Origin: DAHUXT01 sp036378295
GTDB lineage: Bacteria; Chloroflexota; Ktedonobacteria; Ktedonobacterales; JADMIN01
Direction of reading: 5' to 3'
DNA length: 10,369 bases
Assembly: GCA_036378295.1 (NCBI GenBank)
Contig: DASUWS010000106.1
Span: 1 to 10,369, forward strand
Shown one piece after another: positions 1 through 5,940 of this stretch (position 1 is its first letter; every line of letters starts with the position of its first letter). The notes beneath the pieces were generated by a model. That model saw only the letters and a program-made list of their open reading frames with translations, did no database searches and was not told the DNA's origin. Made by a program: the position numbers and the translations under genes.

Positions 1-10
1 GCGTAAGTAG

Positions 11-349
11 ATGGGTCTCCTTGCCCGTTTTCCAAGACTCGCGGCGTGGGTTGTCGCGCTGGCACTGGTGAGCATGGGGACCCTGTGCGCGCTGCAGGGG
101 TTGCAGGTGATTCAGACCGAGCGACCCTCACACCTGGAACATGTCCATGGGATCGTCGTCGCGACGCAGGCAAAAGACCAGTTCGCCGTGCGTGTGCCTG
201 GCAATACGAAACCAGTCTGGTTTCGTATTGCGCCTGGCGCGCACATCTCACTCACACACATTCAACGTCACATCCGGGAGAAAGCGCCTACCGATATCTA
301 CTACGAGCATCAGCAAGGAGGATTACCGCTAGCCTGGATAGCGGACTAG
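11..349 (+). CDS. Small membrane-anchored protein of unknown function
   Basis: I do not recognise this 112-residue protein. Residues 1-10 are short and basic, and residues 11-34 are hydrophobic (AAWVVALALVSMG and onward), giving one N-terminal membrane anchor. The remaining ~78 residues would lie outside the membrane and look beta-rich (HGIVVATQAKDQFAVRVPG, then KPVWFRIAPG). No catalytic motif or cysteine ligand set is visible in that part. The ATG at 11 directly follows stop codons at 4-6 and 8-10, so an upstream gene may end there and be translationally linked; its ribosome-binding site cannot be judged at the window edge. It sits 45 bases before the oxidoreductase on the same strand and is probably co-transcribed with it. 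By context it may be an accessory subunit of the redox module, which is inference only. Confidence 0.7.
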   Translation: MGLLARFPRLAAWVVALALVSMGTLCALQGLQVIQTERPSHLEHVHGIVVATQAKDQFAVRVPGNTKPVWFRIAPGAHISLTHIQRHIREKAPTDIYYEHQQGGLPLAWIAD

Positions 350-383
350 CGGGATCAACGGAAGAAGCATGGGGAAGTTTATG

Positions 384-390
384 AGGAGGA
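384..390 (+). promoter_or_regulatory. Shine-Dalgarno AGGAGGA fixing a TTG start
   Basis: AGGAGGA lies 4 bases before TTG at 395-397. No ATG or GTG in this frame precedes the FAD-binding fold; the first internal Met is residue 89, already inside it. The TTG is therefore the best start. A tiny reading frame (ATG 381 to TGA 396-398) overlaps the start as TTGA and may couple re-initiation. Confidence 0.75.
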
Positions 391-394
391 TCCG

Positions 395-1984
395 TTGAAG
401 CCCACCCGCCCATCACAGCCGTCCCATCCAGGGCGACCAGATTTGCCATCGAGTCCGCGATGGAACCTACCGCTGCGCGCGCGAACGAATCGCAAGCCCT
501 TCGATGCCCTGGGCACCTTTAAGATTCCCGCCGTGGAAAGCGGCCATCCGGCAACTTCGGGAGTACGCCCCGCGCCCGCGCGCGCGAGAAATCCGCAGGC
601 GACGGATCGCGCGGACCTGATCGTGATTGGCAATGGCATCGCCGGGTGCGTCGCCGCCATGGAGACACGGCAGTACGCCCCAGACGCTCGCATACTCGTG
701 GTCACAGAGCAGACCCATCCGACGATCAACACGCCAGCCCTGAAACAGTTTGGGGCCGGGAAGCTCGAGCTTGACCAGCTGCTGGCATACTCCGCTGGCA
801 CACAGCAGCAACTTGGTATTGGCATGGTCCATCAGCGCGTGGCGGCGATTGACCCTTCCAGCCATCAGGTCCGGCTAGCCGATGGAAGTGACATCCAGTA
901 TCACAGCTTGCTGCTTGCCACGGGAGCAACGGCGACGCATTTACCCCAGGAAATGCCCGGTCGTAACTTCGACGGCGTTGTGACGCTGCACACGTTGAGC
1001 GACTATCTGGATCTGCGGCGTCGGCTGGCATCCGTCTCTTCCGCGGTCGTTATCGGCGGAGGCTATCACGCCGCCGAAACCGCGATGCTGCTGCGCCACC
1101 ACCGCGTGAAAGTCACCTGGCTCATCCGCGGGCGCGGACTGCTGCCACGGCAATTGGACCCCGTCGCTTCGGACCTGTTACTCCGGCGGGTTCGCCGGCA
1201 AGGCGTAGATATTCGGCTGGAGACGGAGGTCGCTGGAGTCGTCGGGCGCATGGGAATCGCCGCGGGCGTCATGACCACGGACAATGCGTTTATTCCGTGT
1301 GAGCTTGTCGTCACAGCCATCGGGACGCAGCCACATGTCGCACTGGCACAGGGAACACCCATAGACGCCCAGGAGGGTCATGGCATACGCGTGAACGCGC
1401 GCTTGCAGACGACGGCGCGCGACATCTATGCCGCGGGAGCGGTAGCCGCCGTACTCGATCCACAGACCGGCCAGTATGACGCTCGTGGCCAGTGGTACTT
1501 CGCCGTTCAGCAAGGACGCCTCGCCGCCGCTGCGATTACCGGCCTTCCCGGCGCAGAGGAGGCCGCGCTGGGCGCGGTGGGCAATTTCTGGCACGCGACG
1601 CGGTTCGACAAGCTCAATGTGCTCGTCGCGGGTGCGCCCATGCTCTCAGAGCAGGATGATCCAGACAACGAAGTGCAGACCAACGGCTCGGGTTCGTTCT
1701 ACCGGCGCATCGTCGTCCGCCATGGACATCTCGTCGGCTATCTCGCCGTCGGCACCAAGCTTCCCCCAGGGCTAAGCATCAAACGGCTGATTGACGAGCG
1801 CATCAATATCGATGAGATCAGGCGCAAACTCCTCACCGAGGACTTTAATCTGCGGTCCTTCTTCACGCACCGTCGTCTGCACGCCGTCGAGACGGGCGAG
1901 GTACAGGCCGTTCCGCAACGGGTCGCGAAATATACGCAGCATGCACTCCAGCCGACAACCGCCTGGCCGAGGCAGGCAATCTAA
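395..1984 (+). CDS. FAD/NAD(P)-dependent pyridine nucleotide-disulphide-type oxidoreductase
   Basis: This 529-residue flavoprotein has the two-Rossmann architecture of NADH:rubredoxin/ferredoxin reductases and the NirB N-terminal domain. The FAD-binding motif is G79-N-G-I-A-G84 after DLIVI, the ATG-type motif is at 175-178, and the NAD(P) motif is G221-G-G-Y-H-A-A-E228. The C-terminal region (about 398-456, including SFYRRIVVRHGHLVGYLAVG) resembles the rubredoxin-reductase C-terminal domain. There is no redox-active CxxC, so disulphide reduction is unlikely. Two points are odd. Residues 1-70 are a Pro/Arg/Ser-rich, probably disordered extension. The usual YAAGD motif that binds the FAD ribityl/phosphate reads YAAGA (A349). 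It is followed by an Fe-S protein and a membrane cytochrome-like protein, so the likely role is moving electrons from NAD(P)H into that chain. The substrate is unknown. Confidence 0.9.
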   Translation: MKPTRPSQPSHPGRPDLPSSPRWNLPLRARTNRKPFDALGTFKIPAVESGHPATSGVRPAPARARNPQATDRADLIVIGNGIAGCVAAMETRQYAPDARILVVTEQTHPTINTPALKQFGAGKLELDQLLAYSAGTQQQLGIGMVHQRVAAIDPSSHQVRLADGSDIQYHSLLLATGATATHLPQEMPGRNFDGVVTLHTLSDYLDLRRRLASVSSAVVIGGGYHAAETAMLLRHHRVKVTWLIRGRGLLPRQLDPVASDLLLRRVRRQGVDIRLETEVAGVVGRMGIAAGVMTTDNAFIPCELVVTAIGTQPHVALAQGTPIDAQEGHGIRVNARLQTTARDIYAAGAVAAVLDPQTGQYDARGQWYFAVQQGRLAAAAITGLPGAEEAALGAVGNFWHATRFDKLNVLVAGAPMLSEQDDPDNEVQTNGSGSFYRRIVVRHGHLVGYLAVGTKLPPGLSIKRLIDERINIDEIRRKLLTEDFNLRSFFTHRRLHAVETGEVQAVPQRVAKYTQHALQPTTAWPRQAI

Positions 1985-1995
1985 CGGAGGGCGCA

Positions 1996-2100
1996 TTGGC
2001 TGCGCTGGCTGGCAAGCCAGATGGGAGATATCCGTTCGCACGCTTTGGCCGCATGGAAGGGAAGAGAAAAGAACGATGCATCGATCACGAACACAGGTAG
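1996..2100 (+). CDS. Possible 34-codon small ORF between redox genes
   Basis: A TTG at 1996 is preceded at 5-base spacing by GGAGG (1986-1990) and opens a 34-codon frame ending TAG at 2098-2100. It overlaps the start of the Fe-S gene in another frame. The product would be basic and hydrophilic (starting LAALAGKPDGRYPFARFGRM) with no domain I recognise. The well-placed Shine-Dalgarno is the only positive evidence. It could serve as a leader for translational coupling, or the GGAGG could be chance. Confidence 0.2.
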   Translation: MAALAGKPDGRYPFARFGRMEGKRKERCIDHEHR

Positions 2101-2444
2101 CAGAGGAGCTGTCCGCCTGCATTTGCTGCAATGAATGCCTCCTCGCGTGCCCGGCGCTGCCCACCCAGATTCAGATCGAGACGCTGAACCGGGAGACGCT
2201 GGCAGACAGCATCTCTCTAGATGTTGCCCGCTTCGCGCACGCGTGCTACCAGTGTGGAGCGTGCGTGCCTGTCTGCCCTGTTGGCCTGCACCGCGATTCC
2301 ATGATGTTCTGGCTCAAGATGCGCCTCGCAGGCGGCAATAGCGACGATAGCACGAGCGGTATCGGCGGCAAGCAACACGAGAGGGCTTCCTGGCAGGATG
2401 AGCTCGACGATCCATATGAGGGGAGGGCAACGCCATGGCGCTAA
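2076..2444 (+). CDS. Two-cluster [4Fe-4S] ferredoxin-like electron-transfer protein
   Basis: This 122-residue soluble protein has two complete CxxCxxCxxxCP motifs: C15, C18, C21, C25-P26 and C57, C60, C63, C67-P68. Each motif can bind one [4Fe-4S] cluster. The ~30-residue helical spacer between them is like the HdrC/GlpC and succinate-dehydrogenase-type iron-sulphur modules, not the short bacterial 2[4Fe-4S] ferredoxins. The tail (85-122) is hydrophilic and probably disordered. The ATG at 2076 is chosen because the longer open frame back to 1791 only shadows the preceding gene; upstream is a weak purine-rich GGAAGGGAAGAG. The gene overlaps the next one by 10 bases (stop 2442-2444, next ATG 2435). 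This coupling, and the flavoprotein before it, suggest it carries electrons from flavin to the membrane hemes. Confidence 0.88.
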   Translation: MHRSRTQVAEELSACICCNECLLACPALPTQIQIETLNRETLADSISLDVARFAHACYQCGACVPVCPVGLHRDSMMFWLKMRLAGGNSDDSTSGIGGKQHERASWQDELDDPYEGRATPWR

Positions 2445-3331
2445 GAGCGGGCACGCCGCCACGGCGCATCTCACCGTCCCGCCGCCCGCGGCTTGGCGGA
2501 TGGTCCCGCAGCCAGTGGCAGGCCACAATCGTCATGCTGATGGTAGGCGGCGGACTGGCCTACGGGTATTGGCTGTATTCGCGCAGTGGAGGAGACATCT
2601 CACCCGATAGTCTCTACGGCTACATCTTCGCCATCACCGGAACCATACTGCTTAGCCTGGTAGGCATCGGATATGTGCTGCGCAAGCGGCTGCGGAAGGG
2701 CGCGTTCAAGCTGCTGCATACGGCCCTGGCATGGCACGTGGTAGGCGGCATCCTGGCGCTGGCGCTCATCTTTGCGCATTCCGCCGGGAACTTCAACCCG
2801 CGATCAGGCACCTATGCGCTCTATGCTCTCATCGCGCTGGTCATCAGCGGCATCATCGGCAGACAACTCGACCGCCTCGCGCCCCGTCTCGCCGCCAGAG
2901 CTGCCCTGAAGACCGTAACTGCCAACGGCGACGAACGTCTCGATACCCTCGTTCGTTCCCTTGATATGAAGCGCCTGGGGCAACACGAGCGCCACGAGCC
3001 GCGTGGACGACACGCGGCGCATCGGTCCGCCTCAGCTAGCCCTGCATCATCAAGCGGAACCTGGGACCTGGCCTATTACGACTTGAGCGCGACCGCCGAT
3101 GATATTCCCGTGCTGCTGAAACAGCCCCGCAGAGACGGCGCGCGCCGGGCGTCGGCGGCAGCGCTGGCGTCGGAGGCGCAGGAGATACGGCAAGCAATAG
3201 GTATTGAGCAGCTTTGCCTGCATCTCATCCGGGTATGGCGCTATCTCCATACCATGCTAAGTATCGTGACGCTTGGCTTGATCCTATGGCATCTGGAATT
3301 CGCCGCCACATTGCTCCTCAACGCGCGATAA
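2435..3331 (+). CDS. Five-helix membrane protein, probable di-heme cytochrome b subunit
   Basis: This 298-residue integral membrane protein has hydrophobic helices at about 30-49, 61-82, 95-116, 126-142 and 269-293. A ~125-residue soluble loop (143-268), rich in Arg, Ala and Ser, separates helices 4 and 5. Helix 3 carries H101 and H115 (plus H95); helix 5 carries H272 and H286. Each pair is 14 residues apart. This is the geometry of bis-His ligation of two stacked b hemes in transmembrane cytochromes such as NOX/ferric reductases and cytochrome b. I see no FAD or NAD domain of the ferric-reductase type; in this locus that role would fall to the separate flavoprotein and Fe-S protein. A good GGGAGGG Shine-Dalgarno (2421-2427) precedes ATG 2435 inside the previous gene. 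Family assignment rests on topology and His spacing only, and the exact family is not recognised. Confidence 0.82.
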   Translation: MALRAGTPPRRISPSRRPRLGGWSRSQWQATIVMLMVGGGLAYGYWLYSRSGGDISPDSLYGYIFAITGTILLSLVGIGYVLRKRLRKGAFKLLHTALAWHVVGGILALALIFAHSAGNFNPRSGTYALYALIALVISGIIGRQLDRLAPRLAARAALKTVTANGDERLDTLVRSLDMKRLGQHERHEPRGRHAAHRSASASPASSSGTWDLAYYDLSATADDIPVLLKQPRRDGARRASAAALASEAQEIRQAIGIEQLCLHLIRVWRYLHTMLSIVTLGLILWHLEFAATLLLNAR

Positions 3332-3334
3332 CCA

Positions 3335-3468
3335 CATGAGGTCATACCCCCAACTCTGGCACAGGGATTGCGTTGCATGAGGAACGGCGTGTGATGCGCC
3401 AGCCAGACTGCCAGAAGGTGGCAGCGGATAGGATATCGGTGGCTTATGCCACCGTGTACGACCTCATG
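3335..3468 (+). other. Hairpin-rich intergenic segment closed by a 13-bp inverted repeat
   Basis: The 150 bases between the cytochrome-like gene and the PAP2 gene are densely self-complementary. The outer arms 3335-3347 and 3456-3468 (CATGAGGTCATAC against GTACGACCTCATG) pair at 12 of 13 positions. Inside are hairpins at 3354-3366 (5 bp, one wobble), 3386-3400 (5 bp, one wobble), 3408-3424 (CTGCCA/TGGCAG, 6 bp) and 3437-3454 (CGGTGGC-TTAT-GCCACCG, 7 bp perfect). A second CATGAGG at 3376-3382 could compete for the same 3' arm. It could be a structured leader RNA, the decayed ends of a small inserted element, or chance in GC-rich DNA. No U-tract follows, so it is not a clear intrinsic terminator. 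Confidence 0.4.
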
Positions 3469-3495
3469 AAACGTGGCGCGCATGACACGAGATGA
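3394..3495 (+). pseudogene. Short frame resembling an excisionase-type helix-turn-helix, possibly a remnant
   Basis: This 33-codon frame (ATG 3394, TGA 3493-3495; GTG 3391 and TTG 3373 are alternative in-frame starts) contains DRISVAYATVYDLMKRG. That stretch closely follows the excisionase/MerR-like DNA-binding pattern ERLGVSxxTVYRLIRRG, with T-V-Y, L and R-G in register. In intact members the protein continues past this point with a short beta wing; here it stops 5 codons after RG. It overlaps the 5' end of the PAP2 frame and lies within the hairpin-rich segment. It may be the fragment of a lost excisionase-like gene or a chance frame. No convincing ribosome-binding site is visible. Confidence 0.3.
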
Positions 3496-4360
3496 ACAAG
3501 GTGCGGATGCCAGCGAACCACGCGAGTCGGATGAGCCGAATGGGCCAGGCAATCCGGGCGCGAGGGAGCCAGTAGCACACGCCATCACCACCGCCGAAGA
3601 GAAGTCGGAGCAGGCGCTAGCACGGGTGACCCAGGAGCGCGAGCCACGCTGGCGTATCCGTGTGCGAGGGCGATGGCTGCTGCTGGCTTATGCGATCGTG
3701 CTGGCCGCTGTGATAGTCCTCGCCGTCGCGGCGCACAGCAACACACTGCTGCCAGGTGACCTGCCAGGCGCACGCGAGCTTCAGGAGAATCGGTCGCCCA
3801 TCCTCTTTGGGCTGATGTATTTTGTCTCGCTGGTGGGATTCCCGGTGCAATCCACCGTGCTCGTGGTCTTTGCGTTGCTCATACTCTGGCTGCTGCACCT
3901 GCGCCTGGAGGCGCTCTTCCTCGCACTCTCGCTGTTGGCCGATGTGCTGGGGGGCATCTTGAAGATGGTCGTCGGGCGACACCGGCCCACACCAAACCTG
4001 GTGAATGTCTTTCAGCAGATTCAGCAGCCAAGCTTCCCCAGCGGACACACGCTGCACTATACCGTGTTCTACGGCTTCCTGCTATTTGTCGTCCTGACCA
4101 ATTTCAAATCCTCCTGGCCGCGCAACACGATTGCAATCATCCTTGCGCTGCTGATTCTGCTGGTAGGCCCGTCCCGGGTCTATCTGGGAGAGCACTGGCC
4201 AACAGATGTTCTTGGCGGCTATCTCATCGGCGGGCTGTGTCTGGTGCCCCTGATCGCTGGCTACCTCTGGGCGAAGGACCACATCGTCATAACCACATCG
4301 CCACTGTGGATTCACCGGATACCGCCACAGATTCAGCCGGTAGCCCCAGACAACGAGTAA
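3482..4360 (+). CDS. PAP2-superfamily membrane phosphatase
   Basis: This 292-residue membrane protein dephosphorylates a lipid phosphate: phosphatidic acid to diacylglycerol, or undecaprenyl pyrophosphate to the monophosphate. All three acid-phosphatase motifs are present (numbering from ATG 3482). K161-MVVGRH-R168-P169 is the KxxxxxxRP motif, P186-S-G-H189 is the second, and S231-R-VYLGE-H238-WPT-D242 is the third. About six helices follow a ~60-residue hydrophilic, charged cytoplasmic N-terminus (first helix near 66-84). The start is uncertain: GTG at 3473 would add three residues, and neither start has a good Shine-Dalgarno. It is followed 98 bases later by a lipid kinase of opposite activity, which favours phosphatidate/diacylglycerol as substrate. 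Undecaprenyl pyrophosphate remains possible. Confidence 0.92.
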   Translation: MTRDEQGADASEPRESDEPNGPGNPGAREPVAHAITTAEEKSEQALARVTQEREPRWRIRVRGRWLLLAYAIVLAAVIVLAVAAHSNTLLPGDLPGARELQENRSPILFGLMYFVSLVGFPVQSTVLVVFALLILWLLHLRLEALFLALSLLADVLGGILKMVVGRHRPTPNLVNVFQQIQQPSFPSGHTLHYTVFYGFLLFVVLTNFKSSWPRNTIAIILALLILLVGPSRVYLGEHWPTDVLGGYLIGGLCLVPLIAGYLWAKDHIVITTSPLWIHRIPPQIQPVAPDNE

Positions 4361-4416
4361 GCTCGAAAAAGCCTGGCCGGTCAGGATCGCTACTGATAGA
4401 GAATTGCAGCGGGATC

Positions 4417-4442
4417 GAGAGCGAAAGATTGAGAGCGAAAGA
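4417..4442 (+). repeat. 12-bp purine-rich direct repeat before the lipid kinase
   Basis: GAGAGCGAAAGA occurs at 4417-4428 and again at 4431-4442, separated by TT, and is followed by a run of GA-rich sequence leading into the Shine-Dalgarno GGAGGGG (4450-4456). It lies in the short gap between the PAP2 and kinase genes. It could be a translation-enhancing purine tract or simple slippage duplication. Confidence 0.7.
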
Positions 4443-4458
4443 GAGAGGCGGAGGGGCG

Positions 4459-5805
4459 ATGTCTTATCAGTTCATACGCGCCTGTCTGATTATGAATCCG
4501 AAGTCGGGGCGCGGTGGTGTGGACCTCTCGGAGGCGCTGACCGTCTTACAGGCGAACGGCTGGGACGTAACGGTACGCCAGAAGCTGAAGGGTGGGATGG
4601 CCGAGAAGCTGGCGCGCGATGCGGCCAAACAGGGCTACAACGTCGTGGTGGACTGCGGCGGAGATGGCACCCTCAGCGAGATCGTGAACGGCGTCATCGG
4701 AACCGATGTCGCGGTGGGGACGCTTCCCGGCGGCACCGCGAACGTCTGGGCGCATGAGATGGGTATTTCGCGTCAATTGCGCCGGGCGGCAATGCAGCTT
4801 GTCACGGCGACACGACGTCGTGTGGATGTCGGGCATGTGGATGTCAATGGCAAACATGGCACCTACTTTCTCATGATGGCAGGCATAGGCATCGACGCCG
4901 CTGTGATGGATCACGTCAACAAGAAGCTGAAGAATCGCATCGGCAAGCTGGCGATTGGTCTGGCGGCGATGGAGGCGCTGCCTGAGGTCATGACCGCGCC
5001 AGTGCGGGTAGACCTGGACGGCGCCCACTGGCAGGGGAAAGTCGCGCAGATCGTCGTTGGCAATACCCGCCGCTACGCCGGGATCACCAGCATGACTCCC
5101 GATGCCTATGCCAACGATGGCCAGCTCGACGCCTGCCTGATCAGCGCGACAACTCCGCTCGCCGGAATACGCCAGCTTGCCTCGCTCGCGCTGCGCGGGC
5201 GCGCTAACACCGCGACCGCCGAGGTATATCGCGCCGCCACCATTGTGGTGCGCTCGCCGGTCGTCTTCCCGCTGGAGACGGATGGCGGTGTCATCGACCT
5301 CGATAAAGATGACCTGACACCCGATGGCGTCGTCTATACCTTCCGCCCGGTGGCCCAGGGCATCAGCGTGCTGGTTCCCCGCACCTATCCTGGGGACCTA
5401 TTCGAACCCGCGACACTCTGGACACGCACTCCCCCGGCGCCACTCAAGCCCGTGACATCCCAGCCAATCATCGAGAAGAGCGCTGGCAGACAGGCGGGCG
5501 AGCGGCTGCGCAAACAGGCAAAGTGGCTTGGCCAGCGTTATCGGATCATCACCGTCGGCGGTGATACTTTCACTGTGGCGCGCGAGAAAGATGGCAAGGT
5601 CGTCAAGGTAATCGTCACACCCGATACGACGCTCAAAGAGCAGGAGGGTGGCAAGAAACGCCGGCTCTGGGGTGGGCTTACCGCATTGAGCGCCGAAGAT
5701 ATCGTGCGCATCAAGGGGGTGAAGGGGACGGAGAAAAGCTCTCTCGTAGCCTATCGTGTCAGGCGCGAGCCTCACGCACGGCTTCACGCGCTTCAGGCAG
5801 GTTAA
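4459..5805 (+). CDS. Diacylglycerol kinase-like lipid kinase (DagK/YegS/LCB5 family) with extra C-terminal domain
   Basis: This 448-residue protein transfers phosphate from ATP to a lipid such as diacylglycerol. Family motifs are in order: NPKSGRGG (13-20), the nucleotide-binding GGDGT (67-71), LPGGTANVWA (89-98, where many members have TxND), the MTPDAYANDGQLD segment (212-224), and ETDGG (273-277, where many members have xxDGE). The catalytic domain is normally ~300 residues and ends near 308. After a Pro-rich linker (310-340) comes an additional ~80-residue beta-rich domain (about 360-436, with RYRIITVGGDTFTVAREKDG and a later LSAEDIVRIKG). This resembles the DUF5666/OB-like type. ATG 4459 is chosen because GGAGGGG (4450-4456) immediately precedes it and NPKSG falls at the usual distance; the frame is open further upstream but there only shadows PAP2. 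The gene pairs with PAP2 in a phosphatidate/diacylglycerol cycle. Confidence 0.9.
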   Translation: MSYQFIRACLIMNPKSGRGGVDLSEALTVLQANGWDVTVRQKLKGGMAEKLARDAAKQGYNVVVDCGGDGTLSEIVNGVIGTDVAVGTLPGGTANVWAHEMGISRQLRRAAMQLVTATRRRVDVGHVDVNGKHGTYFLMMAGIGIDAAVMDHVNKKLKNRIGKLAIGLAAMEALPEVMTAPVRVDLDGAHWQGKVAQIVVGNTRRYAGITSMTPDAYANDGQLDACLISATTPLAGIRQLASLALRGRANTATAEVYRAATIVVRSPVVFPLETDGGVIDLDKDDLTPDGVVYTFRPVAQGISVLVPRTYPGDLFEPATLWTRTPPAPLKPVTSQPIIEKSAGRQAGERLRKQAKWLGQRYRIITVGGDTFTVAREKDGKVVKVIVTPDTTLKEQEGGKKRRLWGGLTALSAEDIVRIKGVKGTEKSSLVAYRVRREPHARLHALQAG

Positions 5806-5940
5806 TTCGAGCAGCGCCTGTGAGAGCATCTGGGTACCCTGGAGAACTGGCTGATACTCTCGTCTTGGGGTAACATATACGCGGAATGAGGGGGCATGCG
5901 CCGTGGATGATTCGGACCGACGCAGAGGGGATTGTAGCAA
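5806..5940. other. Kinase-fabF intergenic gap
   Basis: These 135 bases hold a possible but weak promoter reading rightwards (TGGCTG 5848-5853, 17-base spacer, TAACAT 5871-5876) and a GAGGGG Shine-Dalgarno at 5925-5930, ten bases before the fabF ATG. No terminator hairpin with a U-tract follows the kinase, so read-through into fabF is possible. Confidence 0.3.

Noticed and set aside
1791..2075. Longer N-terminus for the Fe-S protein starting inside the oxidoreductase
   Set aside because: The added residues are an out-of-frame reading of the oxidoreductase C-terminus. The ATG at 2076 places the first Cys motif at a normal distance.
3437..3454. Perfect 7-bp hairpin as intrinsic terminator of the cytochrome-like gene
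   Set aside because: The following bases (TGTACGACC) contain no U-run. It is kept only as part of the structured segment.
4237..4458. Longer N-terminus for the lipid kinase starting inside PAP2
   Set aside because: The 74 extra residues are a frame-shifted reading of the PAP2 3' end. The ATG at 4459 has a strong Shine-Dalgarno and gives the family-typical N-terminus.
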